Source of the DNA: Fundicoccus_A sp052115865
Lineage (GTDB): Bacteria > Bacillota > Bacilli > Lactobacillales > Aerococcaceae
Assembly (NCBI RefSeq): GCF_052115865.1
Contig: NZ_JBQKME010000003.1
Location: forward strand, 1-64,000
Direction of reading: 5' to 3'
Length of the DNA stretch: 64,000 nucleotides
Part shown: one piece after another, positions 43,979 through 52,537 of the stretch
Layout: every line of letters begins with the position of its first letter
Position numbering within the stretch: the stretch's first letter is position 1
Notes under the pieces: generated by a model
What the model was told of the DNA's origin: nothing
What the model saw: the letters and a program-made list of their open reading frames with translations, nothing else
The model's database searches: none
Program-made: the position numbers and the translations under genes

Positions 43979-45094
43979 ATGCAATACGGCATTTTAAAAT
44001 TTGAAGAACCAAAACCGGATATATCACGTAAAATTTTACATGTTGATATGGATGCTTTTTACGCAAGTGTGGAAATCCGTAATCAACCTCATTTAAAAGA
44101 TAAACCTGTTGTTATTGCAAAACATCCTAAGTTAACTAATGGTCGTGGAATTGTAACGACTTGTAATTATATTGCTAGACAATATGGTATTCATTCTGCT
44201 ATGTCATCAATGGAAGCTTATAAACGTTGTCCACACGCTGTTTTTATTGCAGGTAATTATTCATATTATCGTGAGGTTTCCCAGCAAATAAGAGCCATTT
44301 TTTATCAATATACTGACCTAGTAGAACCATTATCATTAGATGAGGCATATCTTGATGTCACAAATAACAAAAAAAGAATCAAAAGTGCTACGATTATTGC
44401 CAAACAAATTCAACAACAAATATTTAATGAGCTGCAATTAACGTGCTCTATTGGTATATCATATAATAAATTCATTGCTAAGATAGCTTCTGACTTTCAT
44501 AAACCATATGGACTAACGTTAGTATCTCCAGAAGAGGCTATTCCATTTTTAGAAAATTTGCCGATTGAGAAGTTTTATGGGGTAGGGCGTAAATCAGTTC
44601 CTTATTTTCATGAAAAAGGAATAAAAACAGGGAAAGATTTAGCTAATAAAACACTAGAAGAATTAGAAAACGATTTTGGGAAAATGGGTCATTCTCTATT
44701 CTTCAAAGTTAGAGGGATTCATAACTCAGCGGTAAAATCTTCTAGAGAACAAAAATCAATTGGGAAAGAAACAACCTTTAGTCAATTTTTAGAGTTTGAA
44801 CCACAAGTCCTGGAGATACTCAAACAATTAACAGATAAGGTTATTAAAAGTTTGCAATCGAAGGGCTTGCAAGCCCACACTATAACGATTAAAATAAGAT
44901 ATGAAAACTTTGAAACCATTACCCGACAGATGCAAGTAGCAATCGCTTTTGATGAAAATGAATTGGCATTTGAAATGGTAAAAAGTCTATGGTCGAATCA
45001 TGGTCATCTTAAGCAAAAAATTCGTTTATTGGGTGTGTCGGTTTCAAATTTTGATGATCCTGACTTTGAATTAATTCGATTAAATTTAGAATAA
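43979..45094 (+). CDS. dinB: DNA polymerase IV
   Basis: 371 aa from ATG 43979, 7 nt after AAGGAGG. Y-family polymerase for translesion synthesis. LHVDMDAFYASVE (metal Asp), LSLDEAYLDVT (catalytic Asp-Glu), and the little-finger domain at about 240-350 are present. No obvious beta-clamp motif stands out at the C-terminus, though LGVSVSNF lies close to the end. Controlled by LexA through the box in its promoter. Confidence 0.95.
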   Translation: MQYGILKFEEPKPDISRKILHVDMDAFYASVEIRNQPHLKDKPVVIAKHPKLTNGRGIVTTCNYIARQYGIHSAMSSMEAYKRCPHAVFIAGNYSYYREVSQQIRAIFYQYTDLVEPLSLDEAYLDVTNNKKRIKSATIIAKQIQQQIFNELQLTCSIGISYNKFIAKIASDFHKPYGLTLVSPEEAIPFLENLPIEKFYGVGRKSVPYFHEKGIKTGKDLANKTLEELENDFGKMGHSLFFKVRGIHNSAVKSSREQKSIGKETTFSQFLEFEPQVLEILKQLTDKVIKSLQSKGLQAHTITIKIRYENFETITRQMQVAIAFDENELAFEMVKSLWSNHGHLKQKIRLLGVSVSNFDDPDFELIRLNLE

Positions 45095-45111
45095 ATGAGA
45101 GGATATTGTGA

Positions 45112-45930
45112 ATGATTAATTGGTTTATAGAAGCGAACCCAATACTCCAAGCTTTTTTAGGTGGAATCTTTACATGGTTATGTACATTAGCTGGATCCGC
45201 TGTTGTTTTTCTTATCAAGGAAATAGATGAAAAGTTTTTAGCGATTATGCAAGGTTCCGCAGCTGGAGTAATGACAGCAGCAACTTTCTGGTCTTTATTA
45301 TCACCGGCTATATCCTATGCAGAAAATGGTTCAAGTTCTTTACCTGTATGGTTTCCAGCAGCGATTGGCTTTTTAGTGGGTGGGTTTTTCTTACGACTGC
45401 TTGATGTTATCGTACCACATATTCACTTAGCTGAAGACCATGGTGATACAGATGTAAAAAAATCATCCTTATCTAGGACGACTATGTTATGGTTAGCCGT
45501 GACCATTCATAATTTCCCCGAAGGTATGGCAATTGGAGTGGCCTTTGCTGCTGCTAGTATAGGTGTTGAAGGAGCGAGTTTGTCATCTGCTGTTGCTTTA
45601 GCGATTGGAATTGGCTTACAGAATCTTCCAGAAGGATCTGCTTTATCACTTCCACTTTACGCCGAAGGCAAATCTAAATTTACTGCATTTAATTTAGGTC
45701 AATCATCTGCCTTAATTGAAATTTTAGGTGCTGTATTAGGAGCAGCTGCGGTAATCGTCGTTCAACCAATCTTACCTTATGCCTTAGCCTTTGCTGGAGG
45801 AGCTATGATGTTCGTTGTTATCGAAGAATTAATTCCTGAATCTCAAACATCAAACCATACTGACTCAGCAACAATGGGGTTCATGGTTGGTTTTGTTATC
45901 ATGATGATTTTAGATGTCGCTTTAGGATAA
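45112..45930 (+). CDS. ZIP-family metal transporter (GufA/ZupT-like)
   Basis: 272 aa. Eight transmembrane segments with the metal-site helices HNFPEGMAIGVAF (about 137-149) and NLPEGSALSLPLY (about 170-182), and VVIEELIPES. Moves Zn or a similar divalent ion into the cytoplasm; which metal cannot be seen. A His/Asp-rich loop PHIHLAEDHGDTD lies between helices 3 and 4. GAGAGGATA precedes the ATG, 17 nt after dinB. Confidence 0.9.
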   Translation: MINWFIEANPILQAFLGGIFTWLCTLAGSAVVFLIKEIDEKFLAIMQGSAAGVMTAATFWSLLSPAISYAENGSSSLPVWFPAAIGFLVGGFFLRLLDVIVPHIHLAEDHGDTDVKKSSLSRTTMLWLAVTIHNFPEGMAIGVAFAAASIGVEGASLSSAVALAIGIGLQNLPEGSALSLPLYAEGKSKFTAFNLGQSSALIEILGAVLGAAAVIVVQPILPYALAFAGGAMMFVVIEELIPESQTSNHTDSATMGFMVGFVIMMILDVALG

Positions 45931-45947
45931 TCATTTATATAAAAATT

Positions 45948-46039
45948 AATCCAGATATTTATTGGTAGTGTGACTTGTAATGATCGAGTCGCGAGTGCTG
46001 CATTGGGCATAAAACTATCATTAAATATTTGGATTTTTT
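45948..46039 (+). other. 92-nt multi-stem structured element ending in a T-run
   Basis: The ends pair over 14 bp (45948-45961 with 46022-46035, one G-U), then after a single mismatch over 7 more bp (45963-45969 with 46014-46020). Inside, two small hairpins can form (45970-45975 with 45987-45992; 45995-45998 with 46007-46010). TTTTTT follows. It may simply terminate the ZIP gene, but the branched, 21-bp-closed layout is more than a terminator needs. It could be a small RNA or a MITE-like remnant. Confidence 0.55.
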
Positions 46040-46083
46040 GTTTATTGATAATCAGATCAATCATACTTAATCTGTTTCATATC

Positions 46084-46092
46084 TGTTATAAT
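46084..46092 (+). promoter_or_regulatory. extended -10 promoter of the CBS-regulator/nrnA genes
   Basis: TGT-TATAAT (-10 at 46087-46092). No clear -35. The leader to the TTG start would be about 100 nt. Confidence 0.6.
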
Positions 46093-46200
46093 ATATACAG
46101 TAAAGCAATGATATAAAGAATAAACTGTATTATTGAAAAAACTTTTTAATAGTAGATTGCAGATATTTTAATTTAAAGATTTTATATAGAGGTGTTTAAA

Positions 46201-47514
46201 TTGACGAAAAATGAACAAATTATTCAATACATCGAATCTTTGCCGGTTGGGGAGAAGATTTCTGTACGTGGAATTGCAAAAAAATTACATATGAGTGAAG
46301 GAACAGCCTATCGTGCAATCAAAGATGCTGAATCCCTTGGTATAGTATCAACAATCGAACGGGTTGGTACTATTCGCATCGAGAAGAAGACAAAGTATTT
46401 GCCTGAAATGTTAACCTATGAAGAAATTGTTCGGATTATTGATGGAGATGTTTTAGGTGGTAAGGATGGTCTAAAGGAGCATTTGAATAAGTTCATTATT
46501 GGAGCAATGGAAGAAGATGCCATGGTTCGCTATTTCACACCTAATTCATTAATTTTAGTAGGAAACCGAACCACTGTTCAACGACTTGCACTTGAAAATG
46601 ACTTGGCTGTCTTAGTAACAGGAGGCTTTGAAGTAGATGACGAAATAATTGAATTAGCCAATTTGAAAAAACTACCTTTAATTGTATCGACGTATGATAC
46701 CTTTACAGTCGCGATGATGATTAATCGTTCAATGAATGATCAAATGATTAAAAAAGATATTTTAACGATCAAAGATGTCTACACACCTATTGAAGAAACC
46801 GAGTATTTAACCCAAACGGATACAGTTCACACCTTTCACCAAAAATCAGATAAAACAGGCCTATCGCGTTTCCCAGTAACCTATAATAATCGCTTAATCG
46901 GAGTCGTAACTGCGAAAGATTTAATCGGAAAAAGTGAAACGACAACGATTGAACGTGTTATGACAAAAAATACCGTCACAGTCCAATTACATGTGAGCAT
47001 TGCCAATGTGTCTCACCGTATGATTTGGGAAGATATTGAGATGATTCCCGTTGTAGCAGACAATTTACAACTACTTGGAGTGGTTTCACGGCAAGATGTG
47101 ATGAAAGCTATGCAAACCGTTCAGCAGCAACCACAAACGATTCATACCTTTGAAGATGAAATGACACTATCACTGGAAGAGATGCCAGAAACATTGGAAA
47201 GCCCATATGATTATCGTGTATTTATACAAGCACAAATGATTAATAATTATGGAACAATTTCATACGGTGTTTTATGTGAACTTATTACGCTAGTTGCTCA
47301 ATCAAAAATTGTTAAAGAAGCCAATGCTAATGTTATTATTGAGAAAATACAATTAGACTATTTTTCATTAATTCAAATTGGAAATGAAATAAACTTTAAA
47401 GTAGAAATATTTCATCAAACAAGACGATCCTCATTGGTTCAAGTGGATGTTTTTCATGAAAATACCATTGTAGCTAAAGCCATTATTTCATCACAAACCA
47501 TTGATCGACAATAG
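46201..47514 (+). CDS. HTH-DRTGG-CBS-hotdog protein (YtoI-like)
   Basis: 437 aa from TTG 46201, 6 nt after AGAGGTG. Four parts: an N-terminal winged helix-turn-helix (about 1-60, VRGIAKKLHMSEGTAYRAIKDAE), a DRTGG-type domain (about 70-185), a CBS pair (about 190-310) that usually binds adenine nucleotides, and a C-terminal thioesterase-like hotdog domain (about 325-435). The Bacillus counterpart YtoI is uncharacterised and also neighbours nrnA. Likely a nucleotide-sensing regulator; ligand and targets unknown. Confidence 0.87.
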   Translation: MTKNEQIIQYIESLPVGEKISVRGIAKKLHMSEGTAYRAIKDAESLGIVSTIERVGTIRIEKKTKYLPEMLTYEEIVRIIDGDVLGGKDGLKEHLNKFIIGAMEEDAMVRYFTPNSLILVGNRTTVQRLALENDLAVLVTGGFEVDDEIIELANLKKLPLIVSTYDTFTVAMMINRSMNDQMIKKDILTIKDVYTPIEETEYLTQTDTVHTFHQKSDKTGLSRFPVTYNNRLIGVVTAKDLIGKSETTTIERVMTKNTVTVQLHVSIANVSHRMIWEDIEMIPVVADNLQLLGVVSRQDVMKAMQTVQQQPQTIHTFEDEMTLSLEEMPETLESPYDYRVFIQAQMINNYGTISYGVLCELITLVAQSKIVKEANANVIIEKIQLDYFSLIQIGNEINFKVEIFHQTRRSSLVQVDVFHENTIVAKAIISSQTIDRQ

Positions 47515-47529
47515 AAAGGAAGTAAATTT

Positions 47530-48519
47530 ATGACCTACATTGAAGAGCAACACATTGAAAATTTATTAGCAGCAATTGAAGCAACGGATACCATTATCAT
47601 TCATCGCCATGTAAGACCAGACCCTGATGCGATAGGCTCACAGCTAGGATTAAAAAATCTTATTCTAAATAGATATCCCCAAAAACAAGTGCTTGCAGCT
47701 GGTTCCACTACTAAAGGCTTAAGCTGGCTCGGTGAGATGGATAAAGTGAAGCAAGAGGATTACAAAGAGGCCTTAGTCATTATCGTTGATACTGCCAATC
47801 AGCCACGCATTGATGGTAAATTTTATGATAAGGGTAAAAGCATTATTAAAATTGATCACCATCCAGAAGTCGATGACTATGGGGAATTACAATTGGTCTA
47901 TCCAATCGCTAGTTCTGTGAGTGAAATTATCACACTCATCGCCATGCAATTAAATGATCGATTACCAATGACTGATGCTGCGGCTGCATTATTATATGCA
48001 GGTATTGTAGCGGATACGGGAAGATTTAAGTATGATGCTACGTCCGAATTAACTTTTAAGGCAGCGAGTTTTTTAATTAAATACGACTTTGATGCATTTG
48101 ATATTAATGACCGGATGGAATTAATTACCTTTGAGCAAGCTAAATTTCATGCCTATGCCTATCAAAACTTAACGATTACTGATGACCAAGTAGCTTATTT
48201 AGTCATAAAACGAGATGATTTAAAAGAATTTAATATAAGCGAAGAACAAACTGATAGTGTCATTAATTTAGCTTCTAGACTTGAAGATGTTCTTTCATGG
48301 GTAACATTTGTAGAAGGAGATAGCCCGAACGTGAGATATCGTTGCCGGATACGTTCAAAAGGACCTTCTATTAATGAAATAGCAAGTCGCCATGATGGTG
48401 GTGGCCATCCAAAAGCTAGTGGGGCAAATGCCTATAGCGAAGAAGAATTAAAAGAAATCATTGAAGAAATGAATGTAGCAAACCGAAAATATTTGCAAGA
48501 AAATGAAAGAAAAGTCTGA
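47530..48519 (+). CDS. nrnA: bifunctional oligoribonuclease/pAp phosphatase NrnA
   Basis: 329 aa. Degrades nanoRNAs and dephosphorylates pAp; relatives also cleave pApA from c-di-AMP. DHH motifs HVRPDPDAIGSQ (about 26-37), IVDTANQ, KIDHHPE and the DHHA1 motif GGGHPKASGA (about 295-304). GAAAGGAAG precedes the ATG, 15 nt after the YtoI-like gene, so cotranscribed. Confidence 0.95.
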   Translation: MTYIEEQHIENLLAAIEATDTIIIHRHVRPDPDAIGSQLGLKNLILNRYPQKQVLAAGSTTKGLSWLGEMDKVKQEDYKEALVIIVDTANQPRIDGKFYDKGKSIIKIDHHPEVDDYGELQLVYPIASSVSEIITLIAMQLNDRLPMTDAAAALLYAGIVADTGRFKYDATSELTFKAASFLIKYDFDAFDINDRMELITFEQAKFHAYAYQNLTITDDQVAYLVIKRDDLKEFNISEEQTDSVINLASRLEDVLSWVTFVEGDSPNVRYRCRIRSKGPSINEIASRHDGGGHPKASGANAYSEEELKEIIEEMNVANRKYLQENERKV

Positions 48520-48536
48520 AATAGACTTTTCTTTCA
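48504..48536. terminator. hairpin between nrnA and zwf
   Basis: A 14-bp perfect stem with a 5-nt loop that includes the nrnA stop codon. No strong T-run on either strand, but it lies between converging genes and could serve both. Confidence 0.6.
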
Positions 48537-48555
48537 TAAAATATTATATATTATT

Positions 48556-49995
48556 TTAGTCGTACCAATAACGACCATCTTTTTCTAATAAACTATCAGC
48601 CTCTTTTGGACCGATTGAATACGATGCGTAGTTAGGATAGATCGGTGGAGTTGCTTTGTCTGCTAACTTAAGAATATGATCAATAAATTCCCAAGAAGCG
48701 TCAACTTCCTCGTAATGCGTAAAGTTTTCTCTTTGACCTATAATACAATCATAAATTAGTCGTTCATAATCACCAGCAAGAGATTTCTCATCTTCTCTAT
48801 TTAAATAATAAGATAGAGGGACAGACATCAATCCATCATCATAATCAGTATTGTTTTGTTTTAAATGAAGTTCGTATCCTTGTTTTGGTGCAATTTCAAT
48901 TTTCAAATGGTTTTCTATATTACCATTTGAAGCAGCTTTAAATGCCACAACAATATGCGTTGCTTTTTTAGCAACACGTTTGCCTGAGCGAATATAAATT
49001 GGGACATCTTCCCAGCGTTTTGAATCAATCAATATTTTCGCTGCAAAATAGGTTGGTGTCATTGATTCAGGATCAATGTCTTCTTCGTCACGATAAGCAA
49101 GAACGGTATTATCTTTATCTGTATCATATTGGCCAAAAACAGTATTCTCATTCAATGCCTCTATGCTGTCGAATTTCTGAATTTTAGACAGGACTTCTAA
49201 TTTATTTTGATGAATGCCTTCTGCATCAAAATTTTCAGGTTTTTCCATTGTCAATAGGGCCACTAATTGCAGCATATGGTTTTGAATCATATCTTTTAGA
49301 ACACCACTCGTATCGTAATATTCAGCTCGATCTTCAACACCAACCTCTTCATCTAAGGTAATTTGAATATGGTCGATATGCTGATTATCCCAAATGCTTT
49401 CAAATAAAGGATTGTTAAACCTTAATGTCTTGATATTTTGTACCATGTATTTACCTAAATAATGATCGATTCGGTAAATTTGTTCTTCATCAAAAGATTT
49501 CTCCAATTGATTTTGTAGTTCTGCAGCTGAAGCTTGATCATGACCAAATGGTTTTTCAATAATCAAACGATTAAATCCTTGTTCCGTTAAAACATTTTGT
49601 TGTTTTAAATTATGGGTAATAATTGGGAACAGATTAGGTGCTAATGAAATGTAGTAAATACGATTACCTTGAATATCATATTGATGATCCAGTTTTTCGG
49701 CAAGTTCTTTTAAACTTGAATAGTCATCAGCATCGTTGACATCATGGATTAAATAATAAAAATGTGAGATGAACTCGTGGGCATGTTCTTTGTCATCAAT
49801 TTCATCTTTGATGCTTTCAAGAACAACTTCTCTTATTTTATTATCATCCCATTTACTTCTTCCAGTACCAATCAGAGAAAAATGGTTTGAAATATGCCCA
49901 TACTTATATAATCGATAAATAGCTGGATACAATTTCCGTGAGGCAAGATCGCCTGTTGCACCAAACAAAGTTATTAATAGTCGATTGTTTTCCAT
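48556..49995 (-). CDS. zwf: glucose-6-phosphate 1-dehydrogenase
   Basis: 479 aa. First step of the oxidative pentose phosphate pathway, making NADPH. The cofactor loop GATGDLASRKL (about 11-21), IIEKPFGHD and the active-site motif RIDHYLGK (His and Lys, about 174-181) are intact. The ribosome binding region is an unusual run of six G (GGGGGG) 5 nt before the ATG. Single gene. Confidence 0.96.
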   Translation of the reverse strand: MENNRLLITLFGATGDLASRKLYPAIYRLYKYGHISNHFSLIGTGRSKWDDNKIREVVLESIKDEIDDKEHAHEFISHFYYLIHDVNDADDYSSLKELAEKLDHQYDIQGNRIYYISLAPNLFPIITHNLKQQNVLTEQGFNRLIIEKPFGHDQASAAELQNQLEKSFDEEQIYRIDHYLGKYMVQNIKTLRFNNPLFESIWDNQHIDHIQITLDEEVGVEDRAEYYDTSGVLKDMIQNHMLQLVALLTMEKPENFDAEGIHQNKLEVLSKIQKFDSIEALNENTVFGQYDTDKDNTVLAYRDEEDIDPESMTPTYFAAKILIDSKRWEDVPIYIRSGKRVAKKATHIVVAFKAASNGNIENHLKIEIAPKQGYELHLKQNNTDYDDGLMSVPLSYYLNREDEKSLAGDYERLIYDCIIGQRENFTHYEEVDASWEFIDHILKLADKATPPIYPNYASYSIGPKEADSLLEKDGRYWYD

Positions 49996-50091
49996 GAAAT
50001 CCCCCCAGTAAGTACTCTAATTATACGTTAATATACGATTTAAAACAATGATATGAAAAAATTCTATTCATTCAAGCAATTTTAGTATATG

Positions 50092-50121
50092 ATAATCAAA
50101 CAAATGACAATAAGCTGTCAA
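50092..50121 (-). promoter_or_regulatory. possible zwf promoter
   Basis: On the minus strand TTGACA (50116-50121), an 18-nt spacer and GATTAT (50092-50097). The -35 is perfect, the -10 moderate; the leader would be near 90 nt. Confidence 0.45.
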
Positions 50122-50146
50122 ATAATATTTTTTAAAAGGAGTTTAT

Positions 50147-51502
50147 ATGACTACAATCCATGAATTAAAAGTGGATGATTTTATCATCCAAGCTTTAGAA
50201 GATTTAAACTTTATCGAATTAACTCAAGTGCAAGAAAAAGTCATTCCACGTGTTTTAGACGGTAAGAGTCTAATTGTTCAATCTCAAACAGGATCAGGGA
50301 AATCACACAGCTTCCTTATTCCAATATTGCAGATGATCCAAGCAGATAAAAAAGAAGTACAAGCCGTCATTACAGCACCAAGCCGTGAGTTAGCGACCCA
50401 ACTATACAATGTAGCTGTTCAGCTGAATTCATTTTCGGCCAATCCTATCCAAATAGTTAATTATATTGGCGGAACGGATAAAGTGCGCCAAATTGATAAA
50501 TTAAATCACCAACAACCTCAACTGGTCATTGGAACACCCGGGCGTATTTTTGACTTAATGAAAGAAAATGCTTTATTGGTACAAACGGCGAAAATTATGG
50601 TCATTGATGAAGCTGATATGACCTTAGATTTAGGTTTTTTAAACATCGTGGATGAAATTGCTTCACGTCTTAGTAAAGATTTACAACTAATGGCATTTTC
50701 AGCAACCATTCCGCAACAATTAACAATATTTCTTAAAAAATATATGGATCAACCTGAAACGATTGTGATTGAATCAAAAGTTTTAATTGCTGATACAATT
50801 ACCAACTATTTAATTCAAACACGAAGCCGAAAACGTGAAGAGATTATTTACCAACTCTTAACGATAGGCCATCCTTACTTAGTCTTAATTTTTTGTAATA
50901 CTATTGAGTATGCAGATAAACTTAGTCAATATCTAAAAGAACAAGGCTTAAAAATTGCTACAATTCATGGAAATATTCCACCACGGGATCGAAAAAAAGT
51001 GATGAAGCAAATAAGAGATTTAGAATTTCAATTTGTTGTTGCATCTGATTTAGCTGCTCGGGGTATTGATATTCCTGGAGTATCAATGGTTATTAACAGT
51101 GAAATCCCTAAAGAGTTAGAGTTTTTCATTCACCGTGTAGGTAGAACAGGAAGAAATGAACTTGAAGGAACAGCTTATACTTTAGCAACTCCAGATGACG
51201 ATGACGCAATTAATATGTTGGAAAACAAAGGTGTTGAATTTAAGACAGTTGATATTGTTAAAGGTGAAATCGTAGAAGTGACAGGCAGACAACAACGTAA
51301 ACGCCGAAAAGAAGTTCCAGCTGAAACTGATCCAACGATTAAAGGCATGATTCATCGGAGTAAGAAGCAAAAAGTTAAACCAGGATACAAAAAGAAATTA
51401 AAGAGCCAAATTTCTGACCATAAGCGTTCAGAAGCTAAACGATCCAATCGCTTAGAACAACGTGCTAGACGTCGTCAAAATCGAAGAAATAATGAAAGTT
51501 AA
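50147..51502 (+). CDS. cshB: DEAD-box RNA helicase (CshB-like)
   Basis: 451 aa. ATP-dependent RNA unwinding, often cold-induced. Q motif with FIELTQVQ, Walker A SQTGSGKS (about 44-51), PSRELA, TPGRI, DEAD (about 154-157), SAT and the C-terminal HRVGRTGR. The last about 60 residues are very basic (Lys/Arg-rich), probably for RNA binding. AAAAGGAG precedes the ATG. The CshB assignment rests on length and tail and is moderate. Confidence 0.9.
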   Translation: MTTIHELKVDDFIIQALEDLNFIELTQVQEKVIPRVLDGKSLIVQSQTGSGKSHSFLIPILQMIQADKKEVQAVITAPSRELATQLYNVAVQLNSFSANPIQIVNYIGGTDKVRQIDKLNHQQPQLVIGTPGRIFDLMKENALLVQTAKIMVIDEADMTLDLGFLNIVDEIASRLSKDLQLMAFSATIPQQLTIFLKKYMDQPETIVIESKVLIADTITNYLIQTRSRKREEIIYQLLTIGHPYLVLIFCNTIEYADKLSQYLKEQGLKIATIHGNIPPRDRKKVMKQIRDLEFQFVVASDLAARGIDIPGVSMVINSEIPKELEFFIHRVGRTGRNELEGTAYTLATPDDDDAINMLENKGVEFKTVDIVKGEIVEVTGRQQRKRRKEVPAETDPTIKGMIHRSKKQKVKPGYKKKLKSQISDHKRSEAKRSNRLEQRARRRQNRRNNES

Positions 51503-51520
51503 TTTATATTAAATAATATG

Positions 51521-51583
51521 AAAAACCGAATGAGTCAATAGTTGGACTAAATCCGATACTATTATTGACTCATTCGGTTTTTT
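51521..51583. terminator. bidirectional terminator between helicase and DUF1189 genes
   Basis: An 18-bp perfect stem (51523-51540 with 51563-51580), 22-nt loop, T-run on the plus strand and A-run before the left arm, so it can stop transcripts from both converging sides. Confidence 0.88.
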
Positions 51584-51597
51584 ACATATTAATCACT

Positions 51598-52431
51598 TCA
51601 TTTTTTCCTAATATTGAATCGTTCCATTAGATTTCTTATAAAACGCGAATGATCTTTCAAAGCTAAATAATATAAGAACAAGCTTATAAATTGAAGTAAG
51701 AATGTTCCATATTGAATGGCTGGGATAAAGATATTTATTATTTGTATTAAGATTAAGGGAACAAATGAAATAATGACTGATAACTTTAGCCTGATTTTAA
51801 AAGGTAAAGGTTGTACTAAACGCAAATTAAATATTCCAGCATAAAGAGCAATTAACAACATTTGAATCCAGTAAAAAATGAAAGAAGAAACAAAATAACT
51901 TAAAAAGACTGCGCCTAATAAGGAAAATTGTTGATTATTTACTGACCCCATCAATCGAGTTAACTGATCATGACTGAGTAATGGGGTGGAATAATCTAAC
52001 ATATTATCAACACCACCAACAATTGCGATGGCTTGGTTTTTAAATAAAAATAAGTTTAGTGGGGTATCATCTGAAATTTTATTCGCTTTTTCTACAGGTA
52101 TCGGAATATTCATTTGAATACCGCGGTTTTCAATTGTATCGTCAATAACGAGCTGAAAAAAGCCAGAATTATAGTACAGTGGTTTTTCATTGTCGCTAAT
52201 AATCAATTGCTTATCGGTTATTTCATAATTAGGGACATATTGTGATGCGGATGAAATATCAGAAAAAAAGCCATCTAAAATATTGTTAGTAAAATAAAGT
52301 AAATTAAAGGTAATAACTAATGATCCTATGAGTGGTAGAATCATCATGGTACGCCACTTTAAATTGATAGACTCAATATAATGGCGTGGATTTTTTAGTG
52401 CTTGAATTAAAATTTTAAATAAATGTTTCAA
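51598..52431 (-). CDS. DUF1189-like membrane protein
   Basis: 277 aa from TTG at 52431, with AAAGGAG upstream on the minus strand. One N-terminal helix (about 30-50), a roughly 120-residue outside region, then three or four helices (about 168-262). Length and layout fit DUF1189 proteins, whose role is unknown (linked in some reports to maltodextrin gene clusters). It follows the YfhO-like gene on the same strand after about 100 nt. Confidence 0.72.
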   Translation of the reverse strand: MKHLFKILIQALKNPRHYIESINLKWRTMMILPLIGSLVITFNLLYFTNNILDGFFSDISSASQYVPNYEITDKQLIISDNEKPLYYNSGFFQLVIDDTIENRGIQMNIPIPVEKANKISDDTPLNLFLFKNQAIAIVGGVDNMLDYSTPLLSHDQLTRLMGSVNNQQFSLLGAVFLSYFVSSFIFYWIQMLLIALYAGIFNLRLVQPLPFKIRLKLSVIISFVPLILIQIINIFIPAIQYGTFLLQFISLFLYYLALKDHSRFIRNLMERFNIRKK

Positions 52432-52537
52432 AAGAACTCCTTTCTAGTCGACTTGGACTTGAATGTTATTCTACTATTCTAATCAAGTTGAACTTCATTT
52501 GCAATAAGAAGTCAATAGTAAGTTTATGACACAAAGA

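Noticed and set aside
45843..46064. 73-codon minus-strand frame across the structured element
   Set aside because: No ribosome binding site; overlaps the ZIP gene end; the palindromic layout is better explained as a structure.
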